Source: Kribbella antiqua
GTDB lineage: Bacteria; Actinomycetota; Actinomycetes; Propionibacteriales; Kribbellaceae
DNA length: 64,000 nt
Assembly (NCBI RefSeq): GCF_004345665.1
Contig: NZ_SLWR01000001.1
Location: 62,001-126,000, forward strand
Direction of reading: 5' to 3'
The translations under genes and the position numbers were made by a program. The notes under the pieces are model-generated. The model ran no database searches. It was not told the origin of the DNA and saw nothing but the letters and a program-made list of their open reading frames with translations. Shown here in pieces: positions 15,417-24,312 of this stretch. Position 1 is the first letter of the stretch. Every line of letters begins with the position of its first letter.

Positions 15417-17827
15417 TGACGATCCATGCGGCTGCGCGCCATTCCACCCGATTCCGCCAGCCCTGGCGCCTCACCGGCATTGCTGTTGTTGTCGCCGTCA
15501 CCATGATGCTGGTCGCCGGCAACGCTGCGGCGTACTGGACCAGCGGTTCCACCGCCGGAGCGGGCGGAGCCGCGGCAACGACGGTGAACCAGGGCGCGAC
15601 ACCCACCGCCAGCGGGGTCGGGAACACACTGACCGTCGACTGGGCCGCGAGCACCCTGGCGAACGGCACGGCAGTGGCGAACTACCTGGTCACCCGGTAT
15701 GACGTCGCGACCCAGACTCCGCAACTCGTCTGCACAGTCACGGCCACGACGTGCACGGACTCGGCGGTGCCCTCGGGGCAGTGGGTCTATTCCGTCACAC
15801 CACGCGTGGGGATCAACTGGCGCGGCCTCGAGAGTGCGAAGAGCAATCAGGTCGCGTCGGACCTCATCGCCCCCACGAACGCCGTCACCGTAGCCGTTGT
15901 CGCGGGCAACGCCGCCCTCAGCGGTGACACGATCTTCTACCGCGGGACGGCCGCGGGCTCCTTCCGGCTGCGCAACGCAGTGACCGACGCCGGATCAGGG
16001 CCTGCCTCGAGTACGACGACGCCCCTGACTGGCGGGCCGACCTGGACGCACAGCGCGTCGACCGTTTCCACGCCCGCGGGTGGGCCGTATCTATCCACCC
16101 CATTCACTTGGCCGGTCGCGACGACCAGTTCACCCACCGAGACCATCAGCGGTCGCGACGTCGCCGGCAACACGAGCACTCTGCCGCTGACCTTCGTCGA
16201 CGATTCCACCGCACCGACCGGTGGCACCGTGAGCTACGCGGCGGGCTATCAGCCAGGCAAGTCGGTCCAGATCTCGTTCACCTCCGGAACCGACACCGGG
16301 TCGGGCATCGCCGGCCGGCAACTCCAACGATCCGCGGCAGCCTCGAACGCCGGCATCTGCCCAGCCATCGGCAGCTACAGCGCCTTCGTCGACATCGGCC
16401 CGCTCAACCCCGCCTCCCCGTACGTCGACAACCAGGTGACGACGGATATCTGCTACAGGTATCGCTACGTCATCACCGACCTGGTGGGCAACCAGTACAT
16501 CGCGACGAACCCGAACGTCGCCATCGTCAGCTACGCCGGGGCCGTCAGCACGACAACTGGCGCTCTCAGCCTCTGGCGCTTCGGCGAAAGCACGACCGAG
16601 CTCATCTCCGCAGACAAGTTCACTGCCCCGACCGGCACGGAGTTGTCGGTCCACACCACCGATACCAGCTGGACCAGGTGGGGGGCGGACCTCAACACCG
16701 GCGTGATCACCGCTCAGGGCCGGCTTCGCCAGACTGCGGCGCTCACCGGGGCGGCCAGCTACTACACCTCGGCCACCCCGTCGAGCCCCGACTACTCAGT
16801 CGAGGCCGATATCACCGTCAAGTCGCTCCTGGCGATTGACGACGTCGGCATTGAAGGCCGCATCCAGCTCGGCAGCGGTCTGACCGGCACGTTCTATCTC
16901 GCCCGGTACCACATCGCCGCACTGGGCGTCGCCCAGTGGGAGCTGCGCCGAAACGTCGACGGCGGCAGCAGCTCGTTGGCAACAGTCCCGCAGTCGTTGA
17001 CTGCCGGGCAGACCTACCGGCTCCGGCTGGACATGGTCGGATCGACGATCCGCCTGTTCGTCAATGGTGTCGTCATCGCAACAGTGTCCGACCCGTCTCC
17101 CATCAGTCCCGCCGGTCGGGCCGGCGTTCGACTCGGATCGACCGCTGCGATCCTCGGGCAGAGCGACACAACCGGTCTTCAGCTGGACAACTTCCAGGTG
17201 AACCTGTCGACGTACCCCCGCGCCGCGGACAGCCTGAGCACCAACACCGCCGACTACAAGAACGGCGTGACCCTCGGCGTCACCGGAGCACTTGCCGGCA
17301 GCACCGACACGGCCGCCAGATTCGACGGCCTCAACGACTTCCAGCAGGCGGCTGGAACAACTGGTCTCCCGGTCGGCGCCTCGCCCCGGTCCGTGGAGCT
17401 GTGGTTCAAGACGACGAGCTCGTCGCAGCAGATGTTGTTCGACTATGGCACGCCGGCGACGAACCAGAAGTTCTCCCTGAGCCTGAACGCCGGCGGGGCG
17501 TCGATGACGGCCTGGGCAGGAGGTTCGGGCTCGGACAAGACGTTCACGCCGGCGTCCGCCGTCAACGACGGCCTCTGGCACCATCTCGTGAAGACCTATG
17601 ACGGCACCTCGATCGGGCTCTACGTGGACGGCGTCGCCCTGGCGCCGCAGGCTGCCGTCCGCGCGACGGTAATGGACCCGTACGGTTTCTCCATCGGCGC
17701 AGCGCTGAACACCTTGGACCCCAACTCACCCGCGTACTTCGACGGCACGATCGACGAGGTCGCCATCTATACCGCGGCGCTGAACCAGGCGACCGTCACC
17801 AACCACCACCAGTTCGGCACGCCCTGA
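15416..17827 (+). CDS. Large exported protein with AYW signal and LamG-like domains
   Basis: 803 residues from the ATG overlapping the previous stop. N-terminus has a hydrophobic core then GNAAAYWTSGSTAG, the same alternate-signal pattern as its two neighbours. Next comes a fibronectin-like stretch (about 55-135), an Ig-like region with VDDSTAPTGG, and two concanavalin/LamG-like beta-sandwiches: about 385-590 (LRLDMVGSTIRLFVNG) and about 600-803 (RSVELWFKTTSSS, WHHLVKTYDG, FDGTIDEVAIY). LamG-like domains bind glycans or proteins. As the tip of the operon it may be the adhesin displayed on, or anchored by, the smaller proteins. No sortase motif or C-terminal TM was seen. Confidence 0.75.
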   Translation: MTIHAAARHSTRFRQPWRLTGIAVVVAVTMMLVAGNAAAYWTSGSTAGAGGAAATTVNQGATPTASGVGNTLTVDWAASTLANGTAVANYLVTRYDVATQTPQLVCTVTATTCTDSAVPSGQWVYSVTPRVGINWRGLESAKSNQVASDLIAPTNAVTVAVVAGNAALSGDTIFYRGTAAGSFRLRNAVTDAGSGPASSTTTPLTGGPTWTHSASTVSTPAGGPYLSTPFTWPVATTSSPTETISGRDVAGNTSTLPLTFVDDSTAPTGGTVSYAAGYQPGKSVQISFTSGTDTGSGIAGRQLQRSAAASNAGICPAIGSYSAFVDIGPLNPASPYVDNQVTTDICYRYRYVITDLVGNQYIATNPNVAIVSYAGAVSTTTGALSLWRFGESTTELISADKFTAPTGTELSVHTTDTSWTRWGADLNTGVITAQGRLRQTAALTGAASYYTSATPSSPDYSVEADITVKSLLAIDDVGIEGRIQLGSGLTGTFYLARYHIAALGVAQWELRRNVDGGSSSLATVPQSLTAGQTYRLRLDMVGSTIRLFVNGVVIATVSDPSPISPAGRAGVRLGSTAAILGQSDTTGLQLDNFQVNLSTYPRAADSLSTNTADYKNGVTLGVTGALAGSTDTAARFDGLNDFQQAAGTTGLPVGASPRSVELWFKTTSSSQQMLFDYGTPATNQKFSLSLNAGGASMTAWAGGSGSDKTFTPASAVNDGLWHHLVKTYDGTSIGLYVDGVALAPQAAVRATVMDPYGFSIGAALNTLDPNSPAYFDGTIDEVAIYTAALNQATVTNHHQFGTP

Positions 17828-17893
17828 CCGGAAGCCTTCGGCTCGCTCGGAGATGTTCGAGTCCGGCGCAGGGTGCGGTGCACGTCAGGCGAG

Positions 17894-19045
17894 TCAGCGG
17901 TAGCCGGGGTCGATTGCGAAGTCGGGGGTGTCGAGGGTTTCGCAGGTGCCTGTCAGGACGTTGCAGCGCATTGCTGGGGTTTCCACGGAATTGGTTGAGG
18001 TGCGGGCGATCAGGATGTGTTCGGCGTCCTCCCAGACGGCTTTGTGTCGGGTGGTGACGCCTGCTGGGACCGTGTGGGTGGTCGACTTCCCGGTCTGGAC
18101 GTCGTACGTCGTGAGGAGGTTTTGCTTGCCTCGCGAGTCGCTCGTCACCAGTATCGAGCCGTCCGGTGAGAGAGTGGCCCGAAGCAACATTCCGCAGCGT
18201 TCCTGCATCACCTCGTCGAGCTTGTTGCCAGCGGCAAGCGTCACGACGGACACACAGGGAAACGGCCTCGGACTGAGGTCGGAGAAGAGCATCCGATTGG
18301 TGGTGCGCCACACCGCCAGGATTCCTCCGTTGGTGTCGATGGTGATCGGATCGGCGCCGGGCTTCCAGAGCTTGACCCCATGATCCCAATACCAAACACC
18401 ATCGGGATTCCAGCCGGTAAGCGCCGCCTGGGCGTCCGCCGGCACTGACGCGACCTGCCGGTCATCGGCGACTGATACGACCACCATGCGGGTGTCCGAG
18501 CCCGATCCGGTGATGAAGGCGACCCGGTCTCCTTCGGGCGAGAGTGCGATGCCGTCGCCTCTCGACTCGCCGTACGACTGGAAGGTGCCGTCGGGCAACA
18601 AGTGACCGACTTGGTCGCCACCGCCCCCGAGCACACCTACCCACCCGCACGCGACGCGGCCGTAGGACACGAACGACTGCCCAATTCGCAGCGGCACCCG
18701 AACATCGCCGTCCTGCAAGTACTTGGGCTCACCGTTGCGCGGGTCCACGAGGTACGGCACACGCGGCGGGTCGCCCGCTGGGACTCCGCCCGACGGGGAA
18801 GCCTTCGGCGGTGACGCGATAGCGCCGGCCGGGCATGTCGTCGTTGTCGGTCCGATTGCGGATTGGCGGACCAGGAGCGGTACGACGACCGCGGCGGCCA
18901 CCGCGGCTGCTGCCACTACCATCCAGGCCCGGGCAGGCAGGCCTCGGCGCCGTACCGGAGTCTGAAATGCAGAGGCGGCCTCGTCGGGAACCGTGCCTGC
19001 AGCAGCTTCCAACGCATCCGTGAGCCGCGTCTCCAGGTCGTTCAT
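17894..19045 (-). CDS. Membrane-anchored beta-propeller-like protein, putative anti-sigma/sensor partner
   Basis: 383 residues. A short cytosolic N-terminus (MNDLETRLTDALEAAAG) is followed by one TM helix (about 40-62) and an extracytoplasmic part with WD/TolB-like repeats (ALSPEGDRVAFITGSG, ATLSPDGSILVTSDSRG). Its ATG overlaps the sigma-factor stop (ATGA at 19042-19045), with GGAGG upstream. The pairing of an ECF sigma with a single-pass protein suggests a sensing or anti-sigma role, but no ZAS-type zinc motif is present in the short N-terminus, so this is inference. Confidence 0.7.
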   Translation of the reverse strand: MNDLETRLTDALEAAAGTVPDEAASAFQTPVRRRGLPARAWMVVAAAAVAAAVVVPLLVRQSAIGPTTTTCPAGAIASPPKASPSGGVPAGDPPRVPYLVDPRNGEPKYLQDGDVRVPLRIGQSFVSYGRVACGWVGVLGGGGDQVGHLLPDGTFQSYGESRGDGIALSPEGDRVAFITGSGSDTRMVVVSVADDRQVASVPADAQAALTGWNPDGVWYWDHGVKLWKPGADPITIDTNGGILAVWRTTNRMLFSDLSPRPFPCVSVVTLAAGNKLDEVMQERCGMLLRATLSPDGSILVTSDSRGKQNLLTTYDVQTGKSTTHTVPAGVTTRHKAVWEDAEHILIARTSTNSVETPAMRCNVLTGTCETLDTPDFAIDPGYR

Positions 19046-19569
19046 CGGTTGTCCTCCAGTTTCCGGGCGAGGGCGGCCAGTCCGCGGGAGGCGGCTGAGC
19101 GGACACTCACCTCGCGGATCCCGAGCGTCGAGGCGATTTCGGGGTCGCTCAGGCGCAGGTAGAAGCGCAGGACGAGGACCTCGCGCTGGCGAGTCGGAAG
19201 GGTGTGCAGGGCCGCAAGCACCTCGCGGCGCTCCTCGCTGAGCATCGCCTCGGACTCCGTCGACCAGACTGGCGGCTCGGAGTGGACGAGCCGGCGTGCC
19301 GCCGTACGTCTCCTCAGTACCGTGCGACTGCCGTTGAGCACGCTGGACCGTAGGTACGACACGGCCTTGGTGTGGTCGACGATCCGGTCCCATCGCCGGT
19401 ACAGGCCGGCGTACGCGTCCTGAACGACATCTTCGGCAGACGGCCGATCACCGAGCATCAGCAGAGCAAGCCGAACCATCCCCGCCCAGTGCTCGCGATA
19501 CAGACCGCTGACCGCCTCGTCCCGCTCCTCAGCGGCGACGGGCGACAGATGGCGCCGGTTCAGGAACAC
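19042..19569 (-). CDS. SigE-family ECF RNA polymerase sigma factor
   Basis: About 175 residues, with region 2 (LYREHWAGMVRLALLMLGD, then AEDVVQDAYAGLYRRW) and region 4 (LPTRQREVLVLRFYLRLSD, then SVRSAASRGLAALAR). This matches the SigE family of actinobacterial ECF sigmas. Start is uncertain: a GTG at 19569 has GGAG ten bases upstream; TTG/GTG codons up to 19596 are alternatives. It overlaps the downstream membrane protein gene by four bases, so the pair forms one operon. Its promoter targets were not identified. Confidence 0.85.
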   Translation of the reverse strand: MFLNRRHLSPVAAEERDEAVSGLYREHWAGMVRLALLMLGDRPSAEDVVQDAYAGLYRRWDRIVDHTKAVSYLRSSVLNGSRTVLRRRTAARRLVHSEPPVWSTESEAMLSEERREVLAALHTLPTRQREVLVLRFYLRLSDPEIASTLGIREVSVRSAASRGLAALARKLEDNR

Positions 19570-19699
19570 CTCAGTCACACTCCAGAGACGCACCAACCGC
19601 GAATTTGTTGCACTGAGCGCCTCACCAAATGATCATCCAGGCGCAACGACCTGTCAGGAACGCGCGCGGGCACGCTGCAAGCTTTCGTACGATCGGTGC

Positions 19700-20335
19700 G
19701 TGGTTCAGCCGCCAGACGACAGCCGTGAGCGGGCGGCCGCTCGCATCGAGGCCGTCACACTCCAGTTCCACCCCGACTGGCCGTACCGCGGCGGCAAGGT
19801 CATCGAGTCGATGGCCGCCCACGGCCTCTACCGCTCCCAGTTCTCGACCGGCATCTCGAATGGAGGCCTCACGGCGTTCCCAGGTGGCGATCGCTGGCGC
19901 TGGGAAAGCCGCCTCTTCGTCGGCCGCTACGACGACGGTCCAACATCAGCTCGACCTGTCTACGGCGCGTGGAACAGGAGAGCCGATCCGTATGGCGGCG
20001 GGATCCGGTTCGGTTCCTCGTACGTGCGGCTTCGGCCAGAGGCCATGACTCGCGCAACGTTCTGCTTCCCCGACTCGGCGTTCGAACCGGCCGACGTCGG
20101 CGACCTCGACGTACTCCCGCACCTGTGCCGCCTGGCCGACGCATCCGGAGCCGACGACCTCGACGAATGCGTCGAAGCACACGTGCACGGACCACACATC
20201 GTCGACCTCGCGCGCTCCCTCGGCAACGAGCTGACGCCGAGCGTCGTCGGTACTGCCGCCCGGGCCCGCACCCACCCGCCGCAGCAGATCAAACAGGTCT
20301 GGCCCTGCCTCGCCCGCTTCGGAAGAACGCGCTAG
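19700..20335 (+). CDS. DUF3626 family protein
   Basis: 211 residues from GTG 19700. Recognised by the conserved series FHPDWPYRGGKV, YRSQFSTGISNGGLTAFPGG, WESRLFVGRYD, RPVYGAWNRRADPYGGG, RFGSSYVRLRP and the later EAHVHGPHI. These match a domain of unknown function found in actinobacteria and some toxins. Many homologues have an extra N-terminal section of tens of residues not present here, so the start or the gene may be shortened. No signal peptide. Catalytic role is suspected from the conserved His and Asp residues but not established. Confidence 0.75.
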   Translation: MVQPPDDSRERAAARIEAVTLQFHPDWPYRGGKVIESMAAHGLYRSQFSTGISNGGLTAFPGGDRWRWESRLFVGRYDDGPTSARPVYGAWNRRADPYGGGIRFGSSYVRLRPEAMTRATFCFPDSAFEPADVGDLDVLPHLCRLADASGADDLDECVEAHVHGPHIVDLARSLGNELTPSVVGTAARARTHPPQQIKQVWPCLARFGRTR

Positions 20336-20386
20336 TACGTCGAATAGTTGCCGTCCAGCATCGCAGATCCCTGCGAGGATGCGGGG

Positions 20387-20938
20387 ATGGACGGATGGCA
20401 GGAACGCTTCCCGAAGTTGTTTGCGCCCTCAGCCTTTGAGTGGGGCGGCGTCGCGAACGGTGAGCTGGAGATTCAGTTCTCTCTGGAGCTTCCACCCGAC
20501 GAACTGATCAGCAACGTCAAGGTCATCGGTCGGGCCGCCGGGGGAGTCGTGGTCTGCGAGAGCGACCAGGGCTGGCGATTCCTGCCAGGTGGGACTCGAG
20601 AGTACGGCGAAGCAGTCGCAGAGACTGCCCGGCGTGAACTACTGGAGGAAGCCGGCGCGTCGATCGTCGGCGAGCTGAACTGGATCGGCGCCTTCAAGGT
20701 CAACGACCCAAGATCCACTCCGTATCGCCCGCACGTTCCACATCCAATCTCATACTGGCTCTACGCCGTCGCCGATGTCGCCCTCAAGGCGCGCCCGACG
20801 AATCCAGCCGACGGCGAAGCAGTCACCGACGTACTCACGCTGCCTCCCGCCGAGGCGGTCGACTACCTGGTTGCCTTTGACAACGGCCCCCTCACAGACG
20901 TCCTACGCCTAGCAATTGCCATGGGCCACCTTCGCTGA
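20387..20938 (+). CDS. NUDIX hydrolase
   Basis: 183 residues with a complete Nudix box: Gly followed five residues on by Glu, then RELLEEAG (residues about 68-90), carrying the metal-binding glutamates. Family enzymes cleave nucleoside diphosphates linked to another moiety; the preferred substrate is not apparent. The N-terminal 40 residues precede the fold and may form a lid. Start at ATG 20387 (GAGGATGCGGGG upstream). It is followed by two GNAT genes in the same direction but with separate gaps. Confidence 0.88.
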   Translation: MDGWQERFPKLFAPSAFEWGGVANGELEIQFSLELPPDELISNVKVIGRAAGGVVVCESDQGWRFLPGGTREYGEAVAETARRELLEEAGASIVGELNWIGAFKVNDPRSTPYRPHVPHPISYWLYAVADVALKARPTNPADGEAVTDVLTLPPAEAVDYLVAFDNGPLTDVLRLAIAMGHLR

Positions 20939-20994
20939 ACCACCCAGTCTGACCCGGCGGCGGTTCAGCGCTCGTACTGCGAAACACTGGCCGC

Positions 20995-21438
20995 ATGGAC
21001 ATTCGCATTGCGGGTGAGGCGGACCTGGCGCACCTGGCTCGGCTGCTCTGGTTGAATGCCGCACCTGACGATCAGGCCAAGCAGTCCGTCGAGTCATTCA
21101 CGGTTGACCTCGCCACGTGGTGGACCGACTCCCATTTCGCCTTCATTGCTCAAGTTGCCGAGTCCGAGGTCGTCGGCATGGCGTGGCTGGCGCTCGTACG
21201 TCGGCCGCCGAGGCCCGGCGCCACCAGTCGCCGCTCGGCGGACATTCAAAGCGTCTTCGTCGTACCGGAGCACCGCGGGAAGCGCATCGGCTCGGCGCTC
21301 GTACAAGCTGCAACGGACCACGCCCTGCGCCTTGGGGCGAGCCGAGTGACGGTTCACTCCGGCCGCAAGGCCGTGCCCGTTTACGAGAGACTCGGCTTCG
21401 CCCCCTCCCGTCAACTCCTCCAGAAAGAAGCCGAGTGA
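20995..21438 (+). CDS. GNAT family N-acetyltransferase
   Basis: 147 residues of the standard acetyltransferase fold: MDIRIAGEADLAHLARL, central strand IQSVFVVPEHRGKRIGSAL with the Q/RxxGxG/A acetyl-CoA loop (RGKRIG), and C-terminal VHSGRKAVPVYERLGF. Acceptor is unknown. Same strand as the preceding NUDIX gene with a 56-base gap. Confidence 0.88.
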   Translation: MDIRIAGEADLAHLARLLWLNAAPDDQAKQSVESFTVDLATWWTDSHFAFIAQVAESEVVGMAWLALVRRPPRPGATSRRSADIQSVFVVPEHRGKRIGSALVQAATDHALRLGASRVTVHSGRKAVPVYERLGFAPSRQLLQKEAE

Positions 21439-21505
21439 GTGCCGACGCCGGGGGAGCACATTAATCGCTGGCACTCGCGCACCTCGGCCTGCAAGGGTGC
21501 TGGAT

Positions 21506-22003
21506 ATGGCCGAGGTTGTGGTGCCCCTGACCGTTCGAGATCTGACCGAAGAGGACCTGCCGGCCTGCGGCTGGTACGGGACCGCGACGGCTCTCGCGTA
21601 CGTTGCCGAAGCGATCGAACGCGCCCGCCGCGGCGAGGTCGACTACCTCGCGGTCTGCCCGCCGTCCGGTCTGCCGGTAGCGGTCGGCGGGGCCGACTAC
21701 ACCAAACCGCCTGGTGCGGCGACGATTTGGCAGCTTTCAGTCCAGCCGGCAATGCAGTCGTGCGGAATCGGCACGATCCTCGTACGCGCGTTGGAGCAGC
21801 GGATCCGCGCGCGCGGACTGCGCTGGGCCGAGTTGGGCGTGGACGACAACAACTCGCGACCGCGTGCTCTGTATGAACGGCTGGGCTACGTCGTAAGCGG
21901 CACCGAGATCGGCTCGTGGGACCAGCAGGCCGCGGACGGATCCGTGGCCCGCTACGAAACGCAGATCACTCTGCTGCGCAAGGAACTCACGTATGTGGAT
22001 TGA
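21506..22003 (+). CDS. GNAT family N-acetyltransferase
   Basis: 165 residues from ATG 21506, seven bases after AAGGGTG; a GTG nine bases earlier is possible. Features are VRDLTEEDLPACGWYG, the acetyl-CoA segment LSVQPAMQSCGIGTILVRALE (CGIG in place of RGxG), and ELGVDDNNSRPRALYERLGY. Not closely similar to the neighbouring GNAT, so not a recent tandem copy. Acceptor unknown. Confidence 0.87.
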   Translation: MAEVVVPLTVRDLTEEDLPACGWYGTATALAYVAEAIERARRGEVDYLAVCPPSGLPVAVGGADYTKPPGAATIWQLSVQPAMQSCGIGTILVRALEQRIRARGLRWAELGVDDNNSRPRALYERLGYVVSGTEIGSWDQQAADGSVARYETQITLLRKELTYVD

Positions 22004-22160
22004 AGTACGACCGCCGGCGGCGACTCAGGTCGGTGACGCGTTCGGTGTTGAGGTGGGGGAGTTGCGGGCGCATCCGGGTGGGTTCGAGGCGGACGCCGAC
22101 CTCGACCAGCCATTCGGCGAAGTCGATTTGCCCGTGCCCCCTTGGACCTAAGGGCCGCCT
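21987..22160 (-). pseudogene. Possible 3' gene remnant, unrecognised
   Basis: About 50 codons read KGHGQIDFAEWLVEVG then RLEPTRMRPQLPHLNTERVT and a basic tail ending at 21987, overlapping the end of the convergent GNAT gene. Composition looks protein-coding but there is no plausible start or upstream portion, since the alpha/beta hydrolase promoter begins just beyond. I do not recognise the family; it may be the end of a deleted gene. Confidence 0.3.
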
Positions 22161-22211
22161 CGGTGCTCGTTCCCGGGTGGCCGCCGGCATGGACGGCCCC
22201 TTCCATGAGGC

Positions 22212-22229
22212 CTACTATGAAAATAGTAG
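22212..22229. promoter_or_regulatory. Candidate operator upstream of the alpha/beta hydrolase
   Basis: CTACTAT and ATAGTAG form a perfect 7-bp dyad with a GAAA spacer, an AT-rich island 21 bases before the hydrolase start. Size and A/T character fit a TetR- or MarR-type operator overlapping a -10 region. No regulator gene is adjacent. Confidence 0.5.
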
Positions 22230-22249
22230 TCCAGTCCACGAAGGTGGCC

Positions 22250-23155
22250 ATGGCCACGCCCGAGCCCCGCATCACCCGTGCCGCTGACGCCTCGGCCTGG
22301 TCGCCGCCGCTGCCGGAGGCGTCCGGCTTCGACCATCTCGTCGTCGAGACGCCCGGCCTGCAAACTCACGTCGCCACCATCGGCGAGGGCGAACCGGTCG
22401 TACTGTTGCACGGATTTCCCCAGCACTGGTGGCAGTGGCGCGCGATAGCTCCAGTCATCGCCGCACGCGGCTACCGCGTCATCTGCCCCGACCTGCGCGG
22501 GGCCGGCTGGACCGTGGCCGACGATCCGCGGATCGAACGCGAGACCAGGCTCCGCGACGTACTCGCCCTCTTCGACGTCCTCCAGCTCGAGCCCGCCCAC
22601 CTCGTCTCCCACGACATGGGCGTCATCACCGCGATGCAGCTGACCTACGAGCACCCCGAGCGGGTCCGAACGGCAGTGCAACTCTCCGTGCCGCCGGGCT
22701 TCATGAAGTTCAGCCCGAAGCTCCTCCCTGCCTTCCAGCACCTGCCGCCGTTCATCTGGCACCGCCCGGGCGCCTCACTGCGCGGAACCTTCTCCGACAG
22801 GTACGTCGCACGTCCGATGTCGGAAGCAACGGTCGAAGCCCACCTCGCCCCGATGCGCCGACCCGACATCGACGCCGCGGTGCGTCCGCTCACCCGCGGC
22901 ATGGTCCTGCCCGAAGCCATGCGCATGAGCCGCGGCGTCTACCGCCGCCGGCGGCTCACAGTGCCGACCCTCGTCGTATTCGGCCGCCGCGACCACCCCT
23001 GGGCCGAGCAACTGGGGAACGTCTGCCGCAATCCGGAGCGGTACGCCGATCGCATCGAGTTCGCCTACGTCGACAACGCAGCCCACTTCATCACCGACGA
23101 CGCCCCCACCGAGGTCGCCGCCCTCACCCTCAACTGGTTCGCCCAAGCCGCCTAA
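22250..23155 (+). CDS. Alpha/beta hydrolase with Asp nucleophile (epoxide hydrolase/dehalogenase type)
   Basis: 301 residues from ATG 22250 with GAAGGTGG upstream. The oxyanion motif HGFPQHWWQWR and the nucleophile elbow VSHDMGVITAMQ place Asp rather than Ser at the catalytic position, as in epoxide hydrolases and haloalkane dehalogenases. The acid follows in VVFGRRDHPW and the base His in NAAHFITDDAP. A cap domain (about 165-235, FIWHRPGASLRG) covers the site. Substrate unknown. An A/T-rich dyad at 22212-22229 suggests regulated expression. Confidence 0.85.
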   Translation: MATPEPRITRAADASAWSPPLPEASGFDHLVVETPGLQTHVATIGEGEPVVLLHGFPQHWWQWRAIAPVIAARGYRVICPDLRGAGWTVADDPRIERETRLRDVLALFDVLQLEPAHLVSHDMGVITAMQLTYEHPERVRTAVQLSVPPGFMKFSPKLLPAFQHLPPFIWHRPGASLRGTFSDRYVARPMSEATVEAHLAPMRRPDIDAAVRPLTRGMVLPEAMRMSRGVYRRRRLTVPTLVVFGRRDHPWAEQLGNVCRNPERYADRIEFAYVDNAAHFITDDAPTEVAALTLNWFAQAA

Positions 23156-23204
23156 CGGACCGGCAACTCACCGCAAACACCCGCCAACAGTGGCCGGGCG
23201 GTGG

Positions 23205-23636
23205 CTACCGTCCGGTCGCCACGGCCAGGGCGGTCTCGTATTCGTCAGCCGTGATCCGGACGACGCCCGCTTGGAAGTCGGCCTTGGCAGTCTCGGACGG
23301 GCTGATTCGGGCCAGCACGGTTCGCATCGAGACGGGCGGGTTCCACTCCTCGACCTGAGCCAGCAACACTCCGCGAGCAGAATCGCCCGGGTACGCCTGC
23401 GCCTCGGATGGTGTCCACTCATGGACAGCCGAGGCCAGCTCGGCGCGGCCGATGAACACGCGCTCGGGTGCGCCCAGATAGATGAGGATCTGGTCTCCGG
23501 GCGCAAGTGCGTCGCCGTGAGCCTCGTCTGCGTCGACGCCCCACATGCTGACTCCCAGGAACCCCGCGGCCAGTTCGTGCAGGGCTGGGCCGTTCGCTGC
23601 GTCCCCCTTCACGAGGTTGAACAGGTAGTGCGCCAC
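23205..23636 (-). CDS. EVE domain protein
   Basis: 143-residue PUA-like EVE-domain protein: HYLFNLVKGDAANG at the start, WGVDADEAHGDALAPGDQILIYLG with the usual KPGD-like loop (APGD), and the C-terminal ISPSETAKADFQAG. EVE domains bind modified bases in DNA or RNA and often accompany restriction or defence systems; here it stands alone between a hydrolase and a DHFR-like gene, so a defence role is not supported by context. Confidence 0.75.
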   Translation of the reverse strand: MAHYLFNLVKGDAANGPALHELAAGFLGVSMWGVDADEAHGDALAPGDQILIYLGAPERVFIGRAELASAVHEWTPSEAQAYPGDSARGVLLAQVEEWNPPVSMRTVLARISPSETAKADFQAGVVRITADEYETALAVATGR

Positions 23637-23715
23637 GCCCGGGATCGTACCTCTGCGGGGTGGCGCCTTGTGTCACCGATCGCGGTGGACTTCTTCGCGT
23701 ATCCGCTCACATCGG

Positions 23716-24297
23716 TCAACGGCGCACCCGATAGCGCAGGTGAAGCACCCGGTTGCCCTGAATCACCACGTCAGGATCCTCCAACAGGTGCTGCGCGTGG
23801 ACAGACCCGAAGTAGCGCTTGCCGGACCCGAACACGACGGGTGCGACGTCCATGCGCACCTCGTCGACCAGACCCGCGGCAAGCGCCTGGCCACCGACGT
23901 CGCCGGCGGCGACCTCGACCAGGCGGTCTCCTGCAAGCTCCTGCGCCTTGACCACGGCTGCCTCGACGCCGTCGACGAAGTGAAACGGCGCCTCGGGGTC
24001 CCAGCCCTCGGGCTTCGGCCGGTGCGACACGACGACCACGTGGTCGATCCCGCTCGGAGGCTTCCCGTCCCAGCCGTCCGTCAGGTCGAAGACGTGGCGG
24101 CCGGCGATTGTCACCCCGACCTGGTCCCAGTACGCCCGGGTGTAGTCGTAGGAGGTCTGCGACACCTTCACATAGCCGCTCTCGTCCAACGGCACGTCAC
24201 CGCTGGACAACCAGTCGAACAGGGGACCGGGCTGGTCGTTATCGTCCGCGATGAAGCCGTCCACCGACACAGAGGCGTACATGACCACCTTGCCCAC
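23716..24297 (-). CDS. Dihydrofolate reductase-like (RibD C-terminal domain) protein
   Basis: 193 residues from GTG 24295-24297 with GGAGAG six bases upstream; the longer open frame to 24327 has no such site. YASVSVDGFIADDNDQPG, VTIAGRHVFDL, DHVVVVSHRP and the NADPH-loop-like VEVAAGDVGGQALAAGLVDE are typical of the RibD_C/DHFR-like family of reductases whose substrates are mostly unknown. A perfect TTTGGGG-TG-CCCCAAA palindrome lies 16 bases upstream. An AraC gene is the next upstream gene on the same strand. Confidence 0.85.
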   Translation of the reverse strand: MGKVVMYASVSVDGFIADDNDQPGPLFDWLSSGDVPLDESGYVKVSQTSYDYTRAYWDQVGVTIAGRHVFDLTDGWDGKPPSGIDHVVVVSHRPKPEGWDPEAPFHFVDGVEAAVVKAQELAGDRLVEVAAGDVGGQALAAGLVDEVRMDVAPVVFGSGKRYFGSVHAQHLLEDPDVVIQGNRVLHLRYRVRR

Positions 24298-24312
24298 GGG
24301 GCTCTCCTTTAC

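Noticed and set aside
23205..23636. EVE-domain gene as part of a defence system
   Set aside because: EVE domains can occur with restriction systems, but neighbours here are a hydrolase, a reductase and an AraC regulator with no nuclease or methylase.
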